The notes: generated by a model from the sequence alone, not told the origin. A stretch of 55,772 nt of DNA from an uncultured Clostridia bacterium (GCA_948466345.1 CAOKAC010000011.1:1-55772); one strand, 5' to 3'. Counted from the stretch's first letter, positions 34,585 to 43,295 are shown. A program made the numbers and translations.

Positions 34585-34848
34585 ATGCCGAACATTAAAA
34601 GCGCAAAAAAACGTGTAAAAGTTACTGCTGTTAAGACGCTGCGTAACAAGATGTTTAAGAGCCAGATGAAAACAACAATTAAAAAGTTTTATGCTGCTGT
34701 GGAGAGTGGAGATAAAACTGCTGCCAGCGCTGCATATACACCTGCCGTTGTGGTTGTTGACAAGGCTGTAAAGCGCAATATCATGCACAAAAATGCTGCC
34801 GCACACAAGAAGAGCCAATTCACTTTGGCGCTTAACAAAATGGCATAA
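34585..34848 (+). CDS. rpsT: 30S ribosomal protein S20
   Basis: An 87-residue basic helical protein that binds 16S rRNA. It begins MPNIKSAKKRVKVTAVKTLRN and ends with HKNAAAHKKSQFTLALNKMA, both characteristic of S20. AGGAGGA precedes the ATG. It is monocistronic, with its own promoter and two hairpins downstream. Confidence 0.98.
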   Translation: MPNIKSAKKRVKVTAVKTLRNKMFKSQMKTTIKKFYAAVESGDKTAASAAYTPAVVVVDKAVKRNIMHKNAAAHKKSQFTLALNKMA

Positions 34849-34867
34849 GCAGTCAATATAATTTTTG

Positions 34868-34904
34868 AAATATCTCCCTGCCATGCTCCGGCAGGGAGAT
34901 ATTT
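34868..34904 (+). terminator. Terminator of rpsT
   Basis: AAATATCTCCCTGCC / GGCAGGGAGATATTT arms (15 bp, perfect) with a 7-base loop and trailing T. Confidence 0.9.
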
Positions 34905-34920
34905 TGGTTTGACAGAGGTT

Positions 34921-34953
34921 ACAGAAAAAGACGCCATTGGCGTCTTTTTCTGT
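34921..34953. terminator. Second hairpin, probably a terminator for the tRNA-Val transcript
   Basis: Perfect 15-bp arms ACAGAAAAAGACGCC / GGCGTCTTTTTCTGT with a 3-base loop. It is usable on both strands and lies downstream of the minus-strand tRNA-Val gene. Confidence 0.75.
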
Positions 34954-35036
34954 ATATATTGGCTGCCCAAGCGATTGCCTGAGAATATATCAAAAAAGGT
35001 GGGAAAAAGGAGGGGGCAAAATAAAACCCGCAACTT

Positions 35037-35113
35037 TGGTGGAGACAACTGGAATCGAACCAGTGACCCCTTGCATGTCAAGCAAGTACTCTAACCAGCT
35101 GAGCTATGCCTCC
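35037..35113 (-). tRNA. tRNA-Val (anticodon GAC)
   Basis: A complete cloverleaf on the minus strand: acceptor GGAGGCA / TGTCTCC, D-arm GCTC...GAGT, anticodon stem CTTGC / GCAAG around loop TTGACAT, T-arm ACTGG-TTCGATT-CCAGT, discriminator A, and an encoded CCA end. Anticodon GAC reads GUC/GUU valine codons. Confidence 0.95.
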
Positions 35114-35190
35114 ACGAAAATAAGTGTTATTATTATATAAGATTTGCTGGAGCTTGTCAAGTGCTTTTTTGCTTTTTGTTATCAATTATG

Positions 35191-35222
35191 ATAAAAAGCC
35201 CCGGAATCCCGGAGCTTTTTAT
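35191..35222 (-). terminator. Terminator of gap
   Basis: ATAAAAAGCCCCGG / CCGGAGCTTTTTAT arms with one wobble and a 4-base loop, about 15 bases past the gap stop codon on the minus strand. Confidence 0.8.
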
Positions 35223-35236
35223 CTAAAAACAACTTA

Positions 35237-36295
35237 TTAACCAAGTTCTGCAAAGTATTTGATTGTACGAACCATCTGGCTGGTGTAGGAGTTTTCATTA
35301 TCGTACCAAGATACAACCTGTACCTGATAGGTATCGTCATCAATTTTTGCAACCATTGTCTGTGTTGCATCGAAAATAGAACCAAAGCGGCTACCGATGA
35401 TATCGGAAGAAACGATTTCATCTGTGTTATATCCGAAGGACTCAGTAGCAGCAGTTTTCATTGCCGCATTGATGCTTTCTTTTGTGATATCCTTGCCTTT
35501 AACAACTGCAACAAGGATTGTTGTGGAACCGGTGCAGGTAGGAACTCTCTGCGCACTGCCAATGAGTTTGCCGTTCAGTTCCGGGATAACCAGACCGATT
35601 GCCTTGGCGGCACCCGTAGAGTTGGGAACGATATTCTGTGCGCCTGCACGTGCACGACGGAGATCGCCTTTTCTGTGAGGACCATCCAAAATCATCTGAT
35701 CGCCTGTGTAAGCATGCACTGTCGTCATGATACCACTTTGAATAGGAGCATAATCATTCAGTGCCTTTGCCATGGGAGCAAGGCAGTTGGTTGTGCAGGA
35801 TGCAGCAGAGATGATTTTGTCTTCTTTGGTCAGGATGTCCTGGTTTACGTTAAATACAACAGTAGGCAGATCGTTGCCTGCGGGAGCAGAGATAACAACT
35901 TTCTTTGCACCAGCGTCAATGTGAGCTTGGCTCTTTGCTTTAGATGCATAGAAGCCTGTACATTCCAGAACAACGTCTACATCCAGTTTGCCCCAAGGAA
36001 GATCAGCAGCCTTGGGTTCAGCATAAATGGTGATTTCTTTGCCGTCCACAGTGATGGAACCGGGTGCTGTTACAGTTTTGCCGTCTTCTGCATACTGTGC
36101 ATCTTTGTAATCTACTGTATGGCCATCTGCAAGGTAGTTACCCTGAGCGGTGTCATACTTAAGCAGATGTGCAAGCATTTTGGGGCTGGTGAGGTCGTTG
36201 ATTGCAACAATTTCGTAACCCTCGGCACCAAACATTTGACGGAATGCAAGACGGCCGATACGGCCAAATCCGTTAATCGCAACTTTTACTGACAT
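35237..36295 (-). CDS. gap: Glyceraldehyde-3-phosphate dehydrogenase
   Basis: A 352-residue NAD-dependent glycolytic enzyme. The Rossmann start is [20 protein letters not shown]. The catalytic cysteine is in [17 protein letters not shown], and the substrate-binding block is [28 protein letters not shown]. It is about 15 residues longer than the usual 335 because of an insertion around [19 protein letters not shown] in the NAD domain. GGAGGAC precedes ATG 36295. Monocistronic. Confidence 0.98.
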   Translation of the reverse strand: MSVKVAINGFGRIGRLAFRQMFGAEGYEIVAINDLTSPKMLAHLLKYDTAQGNYLADGHTVDYKDAQYAEDGKTVTAPGSITVDGKEITIYAEPKAADLPWGKLDVDVVLECTGFYASKAKSQAHIDAGAKKVVISAPAGNDLPTVVFNVNQDILTKEDKIISAASCTTNCLAPMAKALNDYAPIQSGIMTTVHAYTGDQMILDGPHRKGDLRRARAGAQNIVPNSTGAAKAIGLVIPELNGKLIGSAQRVPTCTGSTTILVAVVKGKDITKESINAAMKTAATESFGYNTDEIVSSDIIGSRFGSIFDATQTMVAKIDDDTYQVQVVSWYDNENSYTSQMVRTIKYFAELG

Positions 36296-36364
36296 GTTTT
36301 GTCCTCCAGAAATATATAAATTTAAACAAATTGAAATAGAGTTAAAACATACACTCTGTTCCAT

Positions 36365-36393
36365 ATTCTACCTTAATTTGCCCAATTATACAA
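36365..36393 (-). promoter_or_regulatory. Promoter of gap
   Basis: On the minus strand TTGTAT (36388-36393), a 17-bp spacer, and TAGAAT (36365-36370), about 70 bases upstream of the start. The 36296-36638 gap otherwise holds only this promoter and the rpsF promoter and leader. Confidence 0.6.
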
Positions 36394-36522
36394 GCCCTTT
36401 TTCATAAAAATGAAAAAATTTATTATTTGTACAAAATTCCATTTTGATTCTCTTTTAAATATGGAAGCATATACAAGCGAATTAAAATTGTAAGAATATA
36501 TCCAAAAAAATGGAAAAAGGTC

Positions 36523-36551
36523 TTGACATTTTTCATGTGTACTGGTATTCT
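36523..36551 (+). promoter_or_regulatory. Promoter of rpsF-ssb-rpsR
   Basis: TTGACA (36523-36528), a 17-bp spacer, and TATTCT (36546-36551). Confidence 0.75.
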
Positions 36552-36560
36552 TTTAAAGAA

Positions 36561-36611
36561 CGGGCATTTTATGTCCGTCTCTCTGCCGGCGAAAATTTAT
36601 TCAGTCGCCGG
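36561..36611 (+). ncRNA. Structured rpsF leader, possible S6:S18 binding site
   Basis: Two stem-loops precede rpsF: CGGGCA / TGTCCG (36561-36577) and a perfect CCGGCGA / TCGCCGG stem (36586-36592 with 36605-36611). A conserved S6:S18 leader occurs upstream of many bacterial rpsF operons, and this one is in the right place. The specific bulge motif was not verified. Confidence 0.4.
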
Positions 36612-36638
36612 TCTTAAAGTCCATAGGGAGGTGTAAAA

Positions 36639-36950
36639 ATGGAAAAGCTTACAAACGCATACGAGACCTTGTTCATCATCGATGCTCAGCTTGCTGAAGA
36701 GGATGTCAAAGCGCTTACAGAAAAGTTTGTCGGAATGATTGCCGAAAACGGAACTGTCAGCGAGGTCAGCGAGTGGGGCAAGCGTAGACTGGCATACCCC
36801 ATCAATGACAAGAACGAAGGCTACTACGTACTTGTGAATTTTACAGCCGACGGAGAATTTCCGGCTGAGTTGGAGCGTGTTTTCGGTATCACCGAAGGCA
36901 TTATGCGTTCTATTGTAATTCGACAAGTTGAGAAAAAAGCCCAGGCGTGA
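36639..36950 (+). CDS. rpsF: 30S ribosomal protein S6
   Basis: A 103-residue ferredoxin-like-fold protein. It begins with YETLFIIDAQLAEEDVKALTEKF, has the WGKRRLAYPINDKNEGYYVLVNF core, and ends with ITEGIMRSIVIRQVEKK. It heads the rpsF-ssb-rpsR operon, conserved across bacteria. GGGAGGTG precedes the ATG. Confidence 0.98.
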   Translation: MEKLTNAYETLFIIDAQLAEEDVKALTEKFVGMIAENGTVSEVSEWGKRRLAYPINDKNEGYYVLVNFTADGEFPAELERVFGITEGIMRSIVIRQVEKKAQA

Positions 36951-36993
36951 TTTCGAGACATCCCAGTGTGGTGTGTTGTGAAAGGTTGGACAT

Positions 36994-37491
36994 ATGGCAA
37001 ATTTTAATTTTAATAAGGTGATTATCGGCGGAAGACTTACGGCTGATCCGGAATTGAAGACAACTTCAACTGGTGTTTCCGTTACATCCTTTTCTGTAGC
37101 TGTAAATCGTAAATTTCAGGCAAAAAACGCAGAAGATACGCAAGCGGATTTTTTTAATGTAACTGCTTGGAGACAGACGGCCGAATTTGTAACCCGGTTT
37201 TTCCATAAGGCGAGTTCTATTTGCGTTGTGGGAACCTTGCAGAATCGGTCGTGGATAGACAACAATAATGTGAAGCAGTATAGAACAGAAATTGTTGCCG
37301 ATGAAGTGTTTTTTGTAGATGCAAAAGGCGAAAATCCTTATGGAGCGCAGCAATCCCCCGCTTCTTTCAGTGGTGCGGGAGCGCAGCCGTATGTTCCAGA
37401 TAACTATGGTGCTCCCACATATACAAACACAAATGCAGATGGGGATGCACCAAAATTTGAAGAAATTAATGACGATGAACTGCCGTTCTAA
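36994..37491 (+). CDS. ssb: Single-stranded DNA-binding protein
   Basis: A 165-residue protein with an N-terminal OB fold ([56 protein letters not shown]), a Gly/Pro/Asn-rich disordered linker, and the acidic C-terminal tip DDELPF that recruits replication and repair partners. It lies in its usual place between rpsF and rpsR. Confidence 0.98.
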   Translation: MANFNFNKVIIGGRLTADPELKTTSTGVSVTSFSVAVNRKFQAKNAEDTQADFFNVTAWRQTAEFVTRFFHKASSICVVGTLQNRSWIDNNNVKQYRTEIVADEVFFVDAKGENPYGAQQSPASFSGAGAQPYVPDNYGAPTYTNTNADGDAPKFEEINDDELPF

Positions 37492-37550
37492 AAACGAACG
37501 ACAGACAAAAACGAATTTTTTTGAGTATGAATGGAGGTTTCGTTAGAAAC

Positions 37551-37925
37551 ATGGATACGGATAAGACTGTTACAACAGAAGAAGTTGTAGAACAGCCCAT
37601 ACAGCAAGAGCCTGCGGTATCCGCTGAGGGCGAAAGTGCTGCTACAAGCGAGAATGCAGGTGCTCCTAAACAGGAAGCAAGATTTGAAAGAAGACCGCAG
37701 CGTCCTGGTGGCAATCGCAGAAAGAAAAAAGTTTGCATCTTCTGTGAAGATAAGATTCAGTATATCGATTATAAGGATACTGTTCGCTTGCGTAAGTTTA
37801 TTTCTGAAAGAGGCAAAATTCTGCCTCGCAGAATCAGCGGTGCGTGTGCTAAGCACCAAAGACAGCTTACAACTGCAATTAAGCGCGCACGGGTGGTAGC
37901 TTTGCTGCCTTATATCAGCGACTAA
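37551..37925 (+). CDS. rpsR: 30S ribosomal protein S18, with acidic N-terminal extension
   Basis: A 124-residue protein. The C-terminal 75 residues are canonical S18 ([48 protein letters not shown]). CIFC plus CAKH form a zinc-binding (C+) type site. About 50 disordered residues rich in Glu, Val and Thr precede it. The start is not certain: ATG 37551 follows GGAGG at long spacing, and ATG 37527 or TTG 37521 in frame are alternatives. Confidence 0.95.
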   Translation: MDTDKTVTTEEVVEQPIQQEPAVSAEGESAATSENAGAPKQEARFERRPQRPGGNRRKKKVCIFCEDKIQYIDYKDTVRLRKFISERGKILPRRISGACAKHQRQLTTAIKRARVVALLPYISD

Positions 37926-37970
37926 TGCTATGTACTGTTATTAATTTTATTATAATATATGGGTAATATG

Positions 37971-37999
37971 TAACCGGAAAGCAGATTGCTTTCCGGTTA
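37971..37999. terminator. Bidirectional terminator between rpsR and pdaA
   Basis: Perfect 13-bp arms TAACCGGAAAGCA / TGCTTTCCGGTTA with a 3-base loop, between convergent genes. Confidence 0.75.
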
Positions 38000-38002
38000 T
38001 TT

Positions 38003-38833
38003 CTATTTGCAAAGCTCATCCAGTGTACCAAATCGGAATCCATCATTTTTCCAAGTGTCAATCAAGTCTCCTAGAATTGCGGCGTTGGTAGCAGACGTGG
38101 GATGGAGCAGCAATACTTCTCCATTGTGCGTACCGGATAGCACTTTTTCATAAGAGGCTTTAGTGGAAGGCTGCGCATTGTTGTCCCAGTCCATATATCC
38201 ATAGCTCCATAGAACAGTTTTATATCCCAATTCATTGGCCCAAATCAAATTCTGTTCTGAAAATCTCCCTTCCGGAGGACGGTAATACTTGGCTACATCA
38301 ACATTAGCTATGTCTTTGCAGACTTTCTCCAAGGCTTCCAATTCTGCTGCAAAATCTTCTTTATTATTCACGGCAGACATATCGTGATGGGATGCAGTAT
38401 GATTGCAGATTAGGTGTCCTTCATCGGCCATGCGCTGTATTAAATCAGTATTTTTTTTAACTACATGTTCTAAAACAAAAAACGCACCCGTAACTTCCTT
38501 TTCTTTTAAAATATCCAGTATTTTTGCAACATTTCCATTTTCATATCCTACGTCAAAGGTAAGATATATCACCTTTTCCTTTGATTCGTAATCCGTATTG
38601 TTTTTGTCAATATAATAGGTCTGACTGTTTTTTGTAAAATTAAACAAAGAATCCAAAGGTGGTTGGCTATGATCCTTTGTATGCTTGCAATACCAGTTAT
38701 ATGCACAGCTTTCACTATGGGCTGCTGTTTCCTGATATCCTATATTTATATCCACTGCTTGAGGGGAAGCAGCAGATATACCTGTAGTGAATAGACAGCA
38801 GAGCGCTGCACAGAGTGCAATATATCGCTTCAT
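38003..38833 (-). CDS. pdaA: PdaA-like polysaccharide deacetylase (spore cortex)
   Basis: A 276-residue secreted deacetylase with a cleavable signal (RYIALCAALCCLFTTGISAA). It carries the PdaA-specific lead-in NWYCKHTKDHSQPP, the NodB-domain motif TFDVGYENGNVAKILDIL, the metal site HTASHHDMS, RPPEGRFS, and LLLHPTSATNAAIL. PdaA removes acetyl groups from muramic acid so that muramic-delta-lactam can form in the cortex. The aspartate pair of TFDDG is replaced here by TFDVG, similar to known PdaA proteins, which read TFDNG. A sigma-G-like promoter lies upstream. Confidence 0.9.
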   Translation of the reverse strand: MKRYIALCAALCCLFTTGISAASPQAVDINIGYQETAAHSESCAYNWYCKHTKDHSQPPLDSLFNFTKNSQTYYIDKNNTDYESKEKVIYLTFDVGYENGNVAKILDILKEKEVTGAFFVLEHVVKKNTDLIQRMADEGHLICNHTASHHDMSAVNNKEDFAAELEALEKVCKDIANVDVAKYYRPPEGRFSEQNLIWANELGYKTVLWSYGYMDWDNNAQPSTKASYEKVLSGTHNGEVLLLHPTSATNAAILGDLIDTWKNDGFRFGTLDELCK

Positions 38834-38867
38834 ATTTTTTCGACTCCTTTCTAAAATATTTCAAATA

Positions 38868-38898
38868 TAGTATGACAATATTTGAGTAAAGAAAAACA
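38868..38898 (-). promoter_or_regulatory. Possible sigma-G promoter of pdaA
   Basis: On the minus strand CATACTA (38868-38874) matches the forespore sigma-G -10 element, and TGTTTT (38893-38898) lies 18 bp upstream. pdaA of Bacillus is a sigma-G gene. Confidence 0.4.
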
Positions 38899-38929
38899 AT
38901 GAAATATATGGCGTACAACGAAAAAATAC

Positions 38930-38958
38930 TTGATATTGGAAGTAAAATTCGGTATAAT
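38930..38958 (+). promoter_or_regulatory. Promoter of argG-argH
   Basis: TTGATA (38930-38935), a 17-bp spacer, and TATAAT (38953-38958). The leader before argG is about 155 nt. Confidence 0.7.
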
Positions 38959-38995
38959 ATTTAAAACGAAAGTATATATCGTATACATATGCAAA

Positions 38996-39015
38996 ATTTA
39001 TGTATAATTATAAAT
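38996..39015. promoter_or_regulatory. Candidate ArgR/AhrC box
   Basis: ATTTATGTATAATTATAAAT is an imperfect palindrome resembling the ARG box TnTGnATwwwwATnCAnA, just downstream of the argG promoter. Three core positions deviate. Confidence 0.4.
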
Positions 39016-39120
39016 CAAAATGCATTCTTTGTACAGTGTGCATATTGTATTTTGAAGAAAAAAGGCGTATACTATTTTTATAAAATTATAAAATGTTCGA
39101 GAGAAGGGTACATAAGGGCT

Positions 39121-40341
39121 ATGAAAAAAGAAATCAAAAAAATTGTTTTGGCGTATTCCGGCGGGCTAGATACTTCTATTATGATTCCGTGGTTGAAAGA
39201 AAACTATCCGGGATGTGAAGTCATCGCTGTCTGCGGTGATGTAGGTCAGGGAAAAGAAACAGACGGACTGGAAGCAAAAGCTTTGAAAACAGGCGCTTCT
39301 AAGCTATATATTGAAGATTTGCGGGAAGAATTTATTCAGGATTATGTTTATCCTACCGTACAGGCTGGAGCAAAGTATGAAAATACCTATTTGCTTGGCA
39401 CGGCATTTGCACGTCCTATTATTGCAAAACGCATTGTGGAGATTGCCAAGGCAGAAGGCGCAGACGCTATCGCGCACGGCTGTACGGGTAAGGGGAACGA
39501 CCAGGTTCGTTTTGAACTGACGATTAAAGCCTTTGCGCCCGAGATGGAAATCATTGCTCCCTGGAGAACATGGGAACTGAAATCCAGAGACGAAGAAATT
39601 GATTATGCCATTTCCAAAGGTATTGATATTCCCGTAACAAGAGAAACCAACTACTCCAAAGATAAAAATATATGGCACCTTTCTCATGAGGGGTTGGATC
39701 TGGAAGACCCTGCAAACGAGCCTAAGTATGATGAAATTTTGGAACTTGGCGTGACACCTGAAGCAGCACCGGATAAAGCTACATATATCACCATTTCGTT
39801 TGAAAAAGGAATTCCTGTGGCAATTGACGGCAAAAAAATGAACGGTGTAGAGCTTGTTTCTAAACTGAACGAACTGGGCGGTGCAAACGGAGTTGGTATT
39901 ATTGATATTGTAGAAAATCGTTTGGTCGGCATGAAAAGTCGCGGCGTATATGAAACCCCTGGCGGAACCATTTTGTATGCGGCGCATGATATGCTGGAGA
40001 CAATCACTGTAGATCGTGAGACGATCCACATGAAACAGATGCTTGCGGGCAAGTTTGCAGACTGTGTATATTTTGGTCAGTGGTTTACACCGTTGCGGGA
40101 AGCGCTGACGGCTTTTGTTGACAAAACCCAGGAAACGGTAACAGGCGATGTAAAGATTAAGCTGTATAAAGGCAATATCACGCCCGCTTCTGTAACTTCT
40201 CCTTATTCGCTTTATTCTGAAGAGGTTGCTACCTTTGGCGAGGATGATGTATACGATCAGAAAGACAGTGCAGGATTTATCAATTTGTTTGGTCTGCCCA
40301 TCAAAGTACGTGCAATGCTTTTAGGCGACAAAAAACAGTAA
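39121..40341 (+). CDS. argG: Argininosuccinate synthase
   Basis: A 406-residue ATP-dependent ligase joining citrulline and aspartate. The P-loop-like start is [20 protein letters not shown], followed by [48 protein letters not shown], and [24 protein letters not shown], all standard. ATG 39121 is chosen over the in-frame upstream extension because family homology begins there. argH follows after a hairpin. Confidence 0.98.
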   Translation: MKKEIKKIVLAYSGGLDTSIMIPWLKENYPGCEVIAVCGDVGQGKETDGLEAKALKTGASKLYIEDLREEFIQDYVYPTVQAGAKYENTYLLGTAFARPIIAKRIVEIAKAEGADAIAHGCTGKGNDQVRFELTIKAFAPEMEIIAPWRTWELKSRDEEIDYAISKGIDIPVTRETNYSKDKNIWHLSHEGLDLEDPANEPKYDEILELGVTPEAAPDKATYITISFEKGIPVAIDGKKMNGVELVSKLNELGGANGVGIIDIVENRLVGMKSRGVYETPGGTILYAAHDMLETITVDRETIHMKQMLAGKFADCVYFGQWFTPLREALTAFVDKTQETVTGDVKIKLYKGNITPASVTSPYSLYSEEVATFGEDDVYDQKDSAGFINLFGLPIKVRAMLLGDKKQ

Positions 40342-40349
40342 GAATTTAT

Positions 40350-40380
40350 AAACACTCGGGGGCTTTGTCCCCGAGTGTTT
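40350..40380 (+). terminator. Intercistronic hairpin between argG and argH
   Basis: Perfect 12-bp arms AAACACTCGGGG / CCCCGAGTGTTT with a 7-base loop. The T run is short, so it probably works as a partial terminator or stability element lowering argH relative to argG. Confidence 0.6.
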
Positions 40381-40400
40381 CCTTGAAAGGAAGATTGTGT

Positions 40401-41792
40401 ATGGCTGATAAAATGTGGTCGGGAAGAAGCCAAAAGCCGTTGGATTCCCGGGTAAATGATTTTAATTCTTCGATTTCCTTTGACTGGCGTATGTATTCTT
40501 GGGACATTGCCGGTTCCATCGCCCACGCTACTATGTTGGGAGAGCAGGGAATCATAGAAAAAAAAGAGGCAGACAAAATTGTAAATGAGCTTACAAAAAT
40601 TCGAGAGGATATTGCCTCTGGTGTGCTTCCAATCGATTTTGAAGCAGAAGACATTCACATGTTTGTAGAAGCTGAACTTACAAAGCGGATTGGGGAAACG
40701 GGCAAACGTCTTCACACCGCACGTAGCAGAAACGACCAGGTGGCTTTGGATATCCGGCTGTATTTGCGCCAGGAAATTCGTGAGGTCCAGGAGCTTCTGG
40801 CAGGTTTGCTTGCTGTAATTACAAATAAGGCGTCTGACAATATGCAAACAGTCATGCCGGGTTTTACGCATTTGCAGCACGGGCAGCCGGTAACCTTCGC
40901 GCACTATATTTTGGCGTATGCACAAATGATCAGGCGGGATGTGGAGCGACTGGACGATGTATATGTTCGGACAGATGTAATGCCCCTTGGAAGCTGTGCA
41001 CTTGCTGCTACGACCTATCCATTGAATCGGCATCGTGTGGCGGAATTGCTGGATTTTTCTGCGGTGACAGAAAATAGTATGGATGGAGTGTCCGACAGGG
41101 ACTTTGTCATAGAATTGGCATCTGCCTTATCCATTATGATGATGCATTTGAGCCGCTTCAGCGAGGAAATTATTCTATGGTGTTCCTCAGAATTTGGATT
41201 TTTGGAATTAGACGATGCGTTTTCTACAGGCTCATCCATTATGCCCCAAAAGAAAAATCCGGATATTGCGGAACTGGTGCGTGGTAAAACGGGCCGCGTG
41301 TATGGGGACCTTACTACGCTGCTTACTATGATGAAGAATCTTCCTCTTGCTTATAACAAAGACATGCAGGAAGATAAAGAAGCCATTTTTGACGCGGTAG
41401 ATAATGCAAAACTTTGTTTGGAATTGTTTACAAAAATGCTGGATACCGCTACGGTGCGGTCCGATGCAATGCTACAGGCAGCCCAAAAAGGTTTTATGAA
41501 TGCTACGGACTGCGCGGATTATTTGGTGCGTAAGGGAATGGCCTTCCGGGATGCATATAAAATTACAGGAAAGCTTGTTGCATATTGTATCAAGGAAAAT
41601 TATATTTTTGAAACGCTTGCGCTGGAAGTCTACCAGTCATTCTCTCCTCTTTTTGAAAACGATATTTATGAAGCGGTGGATTTGATCCATTGTGTCAATG
41701 AGCGCAAAGTCTATGGTGGTCCCTCTGAAGATTCTGTCCGCCACCAAGTCGCAGAAATCAATAGCTTTTTGAAAAGAAGACAGGAAATATAG
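40401..41792 (+). CDS. argH: Argininosuccinate lyase
   Basis: A 463-residue enzyme releasing arginine and fumarate. Hallmarks are MWSGRSQKPLDSRVNDFNSSI at the start, HTARSRNDQVALDIRLY, GFTHLQHGQPVTFAHY with the catalytic histidine, and the fumarase-superfamily signature GSSIMPQKKNPDIAE. ATG 40401 follows GAAAGGAAG just after the intercistronic hairpin. It is the last step of arginine synthesis with argG. Confidence 0.98.
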   Translation: MADKMWSGRSQKPLDSRVNDFNSSISFDWRMYSWDIAGSIAHATMLGEQGIIEKKEADKIVNELTKIREDIASGVLPIDFEAEDIHMFVEAELTKRIGETGKRLHTARSRNDQVALDIRLYLRQEIREVQELLAGLLAVITNKASDNMQTVMPGFTHLQHGQPVTFAHYILAYAQMIRRDVERLDDVYVRTDVMPLGSCALAATTYPLNRHRVAELLDFSAVTENSMDGVSDRDFVIELASALSIMMMHLSRFSEEIILWCSSEFGFLELDDAFSTGSSIMPQKKNPDIAELVRGKTGRVYGDLTTLLTMMKNLPLAYNKDMQEDKEAIFDAVDNAKLCLELFTKMLDTATVRSDAMLQAAQKGFMNATDCADYLVRKGMAFRDAYKITGKLVAYCIKENYIFETLALEVYQSFSPLFENDIYEAVDLIHCVNERKVYGGPSEDSVRHQVAEINSFLKRRQEI

Positions 41793-41842
41793 ACCGCTTT
41801 CTTCAAAAGTAAATATTTTTATGATTTTTCCACGGTAATCCC

Positions 41843-41871
41843 TTGACGGCCGTATACTTTTGTGGTATAAT
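41843..41871 (+). promoter_or_regulatory. Promoter of tRNA-Pro
   Basis: TTGACG (41843-41848), a 17-bp spacer, and TATAAT (41866-41871), 26 bases ahead of the tRNA. Confidence 0.8.
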
Positions 41872-41897
41872 ACGGAAGGTTTCGAGGGAAGCCGTAT

Positions 41898-41973
41898 CTG
41901 GGTGTGGCGCAGTTGGTAGCGCGCTACCTTGGGGTGGTAGAGGCCGCTGGTTCAAGTCCAGTCACTCAGACCA
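41898..41973 (+). tRNA. tRNA-Pro (anticodon GGG)
   Basis: Cloverleaf: acceptor CTGGGTG / CACTCAG, D-arm GCGC...GCGC, anticodon stem CTACC / GGTAG around loop TTGGGGT, T-arm GCTGG-TTCAAGT-CCAGT, discriminator A, and encoded CCA. Position 34-36 is GGG, which decodes CCC/CCU. Confidence 0.95.
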
Positions 41974-41978
41974 TATGA

Positions 41979-42016
41979 AAAAGTCTTGAACGCTTTTGCG
42001 TTTGAGGCTTTTTTTG
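41979..42016 (+). terminator. Terminator of tRNA-Pro
   Basis: AAAGTCTTGAACGC / GCGTTTGAGGCTTT arms with wobbles around a TTTT loop, followed by a T run. Confidence 0.8.
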
Positions 42017-42019
42017 TAC

Positions 42020-42162
42020 ACGTATTGATAGAGGTGCACCGCTTTTATAAATCAGCAATATACTGCTAAAGAGGATTTATAAAATTGAGGACGTAGAAGT
42101 CTGGCCAGCATAGCCGGCACAAATTTTATTTGTACCCGCCAGGCGGCGGGAGGGTGATTTAT
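42020..42162 (+). ncRNA. Structured 5' leader of unknown class
   Basis: The 140 nt between the tRNA-Pro terminator and the next gene are rich in pairing: an 11-bp stem TTTTATAAATC / GATTTATAAAA (42043-42053 with 42074-42084) capped by AGCA / TGCT; short GGC / GCC pairs near 42103-42116; ACAAAT / ATTTGT; and a GC hairpin CCCGCC / GGCGGG (42135-42150) whose 3' arm runs into the Shine-Dalgarno GGGAGGG. The 5' end carries GATAGAGGTGC. This layout suggests a cis-acting regulatory RNA. Confidence 0.5.
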
Positions 42163-42651
42163 ATGATAAACTTTTTTTCGTTCAGCGGGATCGTCACAGA
42201 TATATATGATTTTCATATACAGGGTGGGGAAGATACCGGATGCAATATGATTTTGTCCGTTCGAGACGATGGAGAAAACATCGTCAATTTTGTAGTATCG
42301 CCAGATACATATTTTTTAGACCAGGAGATGATTCATGTAGGTGATTTTATTACCGGTTATTATAATGGAAACGCGCCGGCGATTTTAATCTATCCGCCAC
42401 AGTTTCCAGCATTAATTGTAGTAAAATATCAGGAGCATCAAAATGTAAAAGTCGACTTTTTTAACAGTCGTCTTGTCAGTTCTGATAATATGCTTAGGCT
42501 GAATATAGGACCAAATACATTGATTATGCTGAAAAATGGGCAAGCATTTCGCGGAAATGTTGCCAATCGCAATTTAATCGTCGTATATGGGGCATCCACT
42601 AGAAGCATTCCTGCAATCACAACCCCGGAAAGAATTATTGTTTGGTGCTGA
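42163..42651 (+). CDS. Conserved clostridial protein of unknown function
   Basis: A 162-residue, largely beta protein without signal or membrane segment. It has patches that look conserved (GCNMILSVRDDGENIVNFVVSPDTYFLD, VGDFITGYYNGNAPAILIYPPQ, STRSIPAITTPERIIVWC). I do not recognise a named domain; the repeated short strands hint at an OB-like or small barrel fold. GGGAGGG is followed by ATG 42163. The gene is preceded by a structured leader and ends at a terminator shared with a convergent unknown gene. Confidence 0.75.
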   Translation: MINFFSFSGIVTDIYDFHIQGGEDTGCNMILSVRDDGENIVNFVVSPDTYFLDQEMIHVGDFITGYYNGNAPAILIYPPQFPALIVVKYQEHQNVKVDFFNSRLVSSDNMLRLNIGPNTLIMLKNGQAFRGNVANRNLIVVYGASTRSIPAITTPERIIVWC

Positions 42652-42656
42652 TACGT

Positions 42657-42691
42657 AAAAAACACTACCGGTAAAACCGGTAGTGTTTTTT
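42657..42691. terminator. Bidirectional terminator between two unknown genes
   Basis: Perfect 16-bp arms AAAAAACACTACCGGT / ACCGGTAGTGTTTTTT with a 3-base loop, ending at the stop codon of the minus-strand gene. Confidence 0.9.
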
Positions 42692-43125
42692 TATCTGCGT
42701 GGTCTTGGCCTGGAAGGAATTTGGCCAATAGGCGGAAAAGGCCGTACCGGTGTGATTGGATTAATAGGTGGAACTGGGCGGGTATTTGGTCTTCTACCAC
42801 CCAAAAATGGTAGCAAAAATAGAGGAATACCACCAAAATAAAGAATCCAAAAGGGATCTATATTATATCCATTATTGAATAGATGCAGTAAAACAAGCAA
42901 ACGCACCAATTCATTTAAAGATCCACCGCCATAGCCGGTAACGGGAAGTCCCCGATATCGGCTGTCAGTCACAATCTGATTAGTCATACGGGTTATATCT
43001 GCATCCGTCAGGTTCCTGCCTGTTCCAAATTGATCTACGGTGTTCTGAACGAGGGGCTGAATTTGGCTGTATAAGGCTGGCGTAATTCCCTGAGATTTTG
43101 CAATGGAAAATATATCTATTGGCAA
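42691..43125 (-). CDS. Unknown protein with proline/arginine-rich tail
   Basis: About 144 residues. It starts LPIDIFSIAKSQGITPALYSQIQPLV, has a helical middle (ADITRMTNQIVTDSRYRGLP), a Gly-rich turn, one hydrophobic segment (IDPFWILYFGGIPLFLLPFLGG), and a C-terminal tail of alternating Pro and Arg (RPVPPINPITPVRPFPPIG). I know no family for it. TTG 43125 is chosen as start because TAGGAGTGA lies 7 bases before it; an ATG at 43158 in frame lacks a ribosome site. It might be a surface or spore-layer protein, but nothing shows this. Confidence 0.6.
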   Translation of the reverse strand: MPIDIFSIAKSQGITPALYSQIQPLVQNTVDQFGTGRNLTDADITRMTNQIVTDSRYRGLPVTGYGGGSLNELVRLLVLLHLFNNGYNIDPFWILYFGGIPLFLLPFLGGRRPNTRPVPPINPITPVRPFPPIGQIPSRPRPRR

Positions 43126-43233
43126 TAGCTTCACTCCTATGTTATAAATAGACAGCATGTTATAGCATACCGTCCATAGTATATTTTATGAGAAAATACA
43201 AAAGCGGTGCGGCGCTTTTGTAGGGGCAGGGAC

Positions 43234-43262
43234 TTGACAGAGTCCCTATTTTTATGTATACT
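43234..43262 (+). promoter_or_regulatory. Promoter of the ABC-F gene
   Basis: TTGACA (43234-43239), a 17-bp spacer, and TATACT (43257-43262). The leader to the gene is about 220 nt. Confidence 0.8.
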
Positions 43263-43295
43263 ATAAAAAAATTATAGAAAAATGGAGAGGATCCG

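Noticed and set aside
39304..40029. Minus-strand open frame of 241 codons
   Set aside because: Antisense to argG, with no family match and an implausible composition.
42027..42162. Lysine riboswitch at the GATAGAGGTGC core
   Set aside because: Only the 5' core matches. The space before the start codon is too short for the five-helix aptamer, the loop-E/kink-turn part and the GCCGAAG block are not recognisable, and the gene is not a lysine gene.
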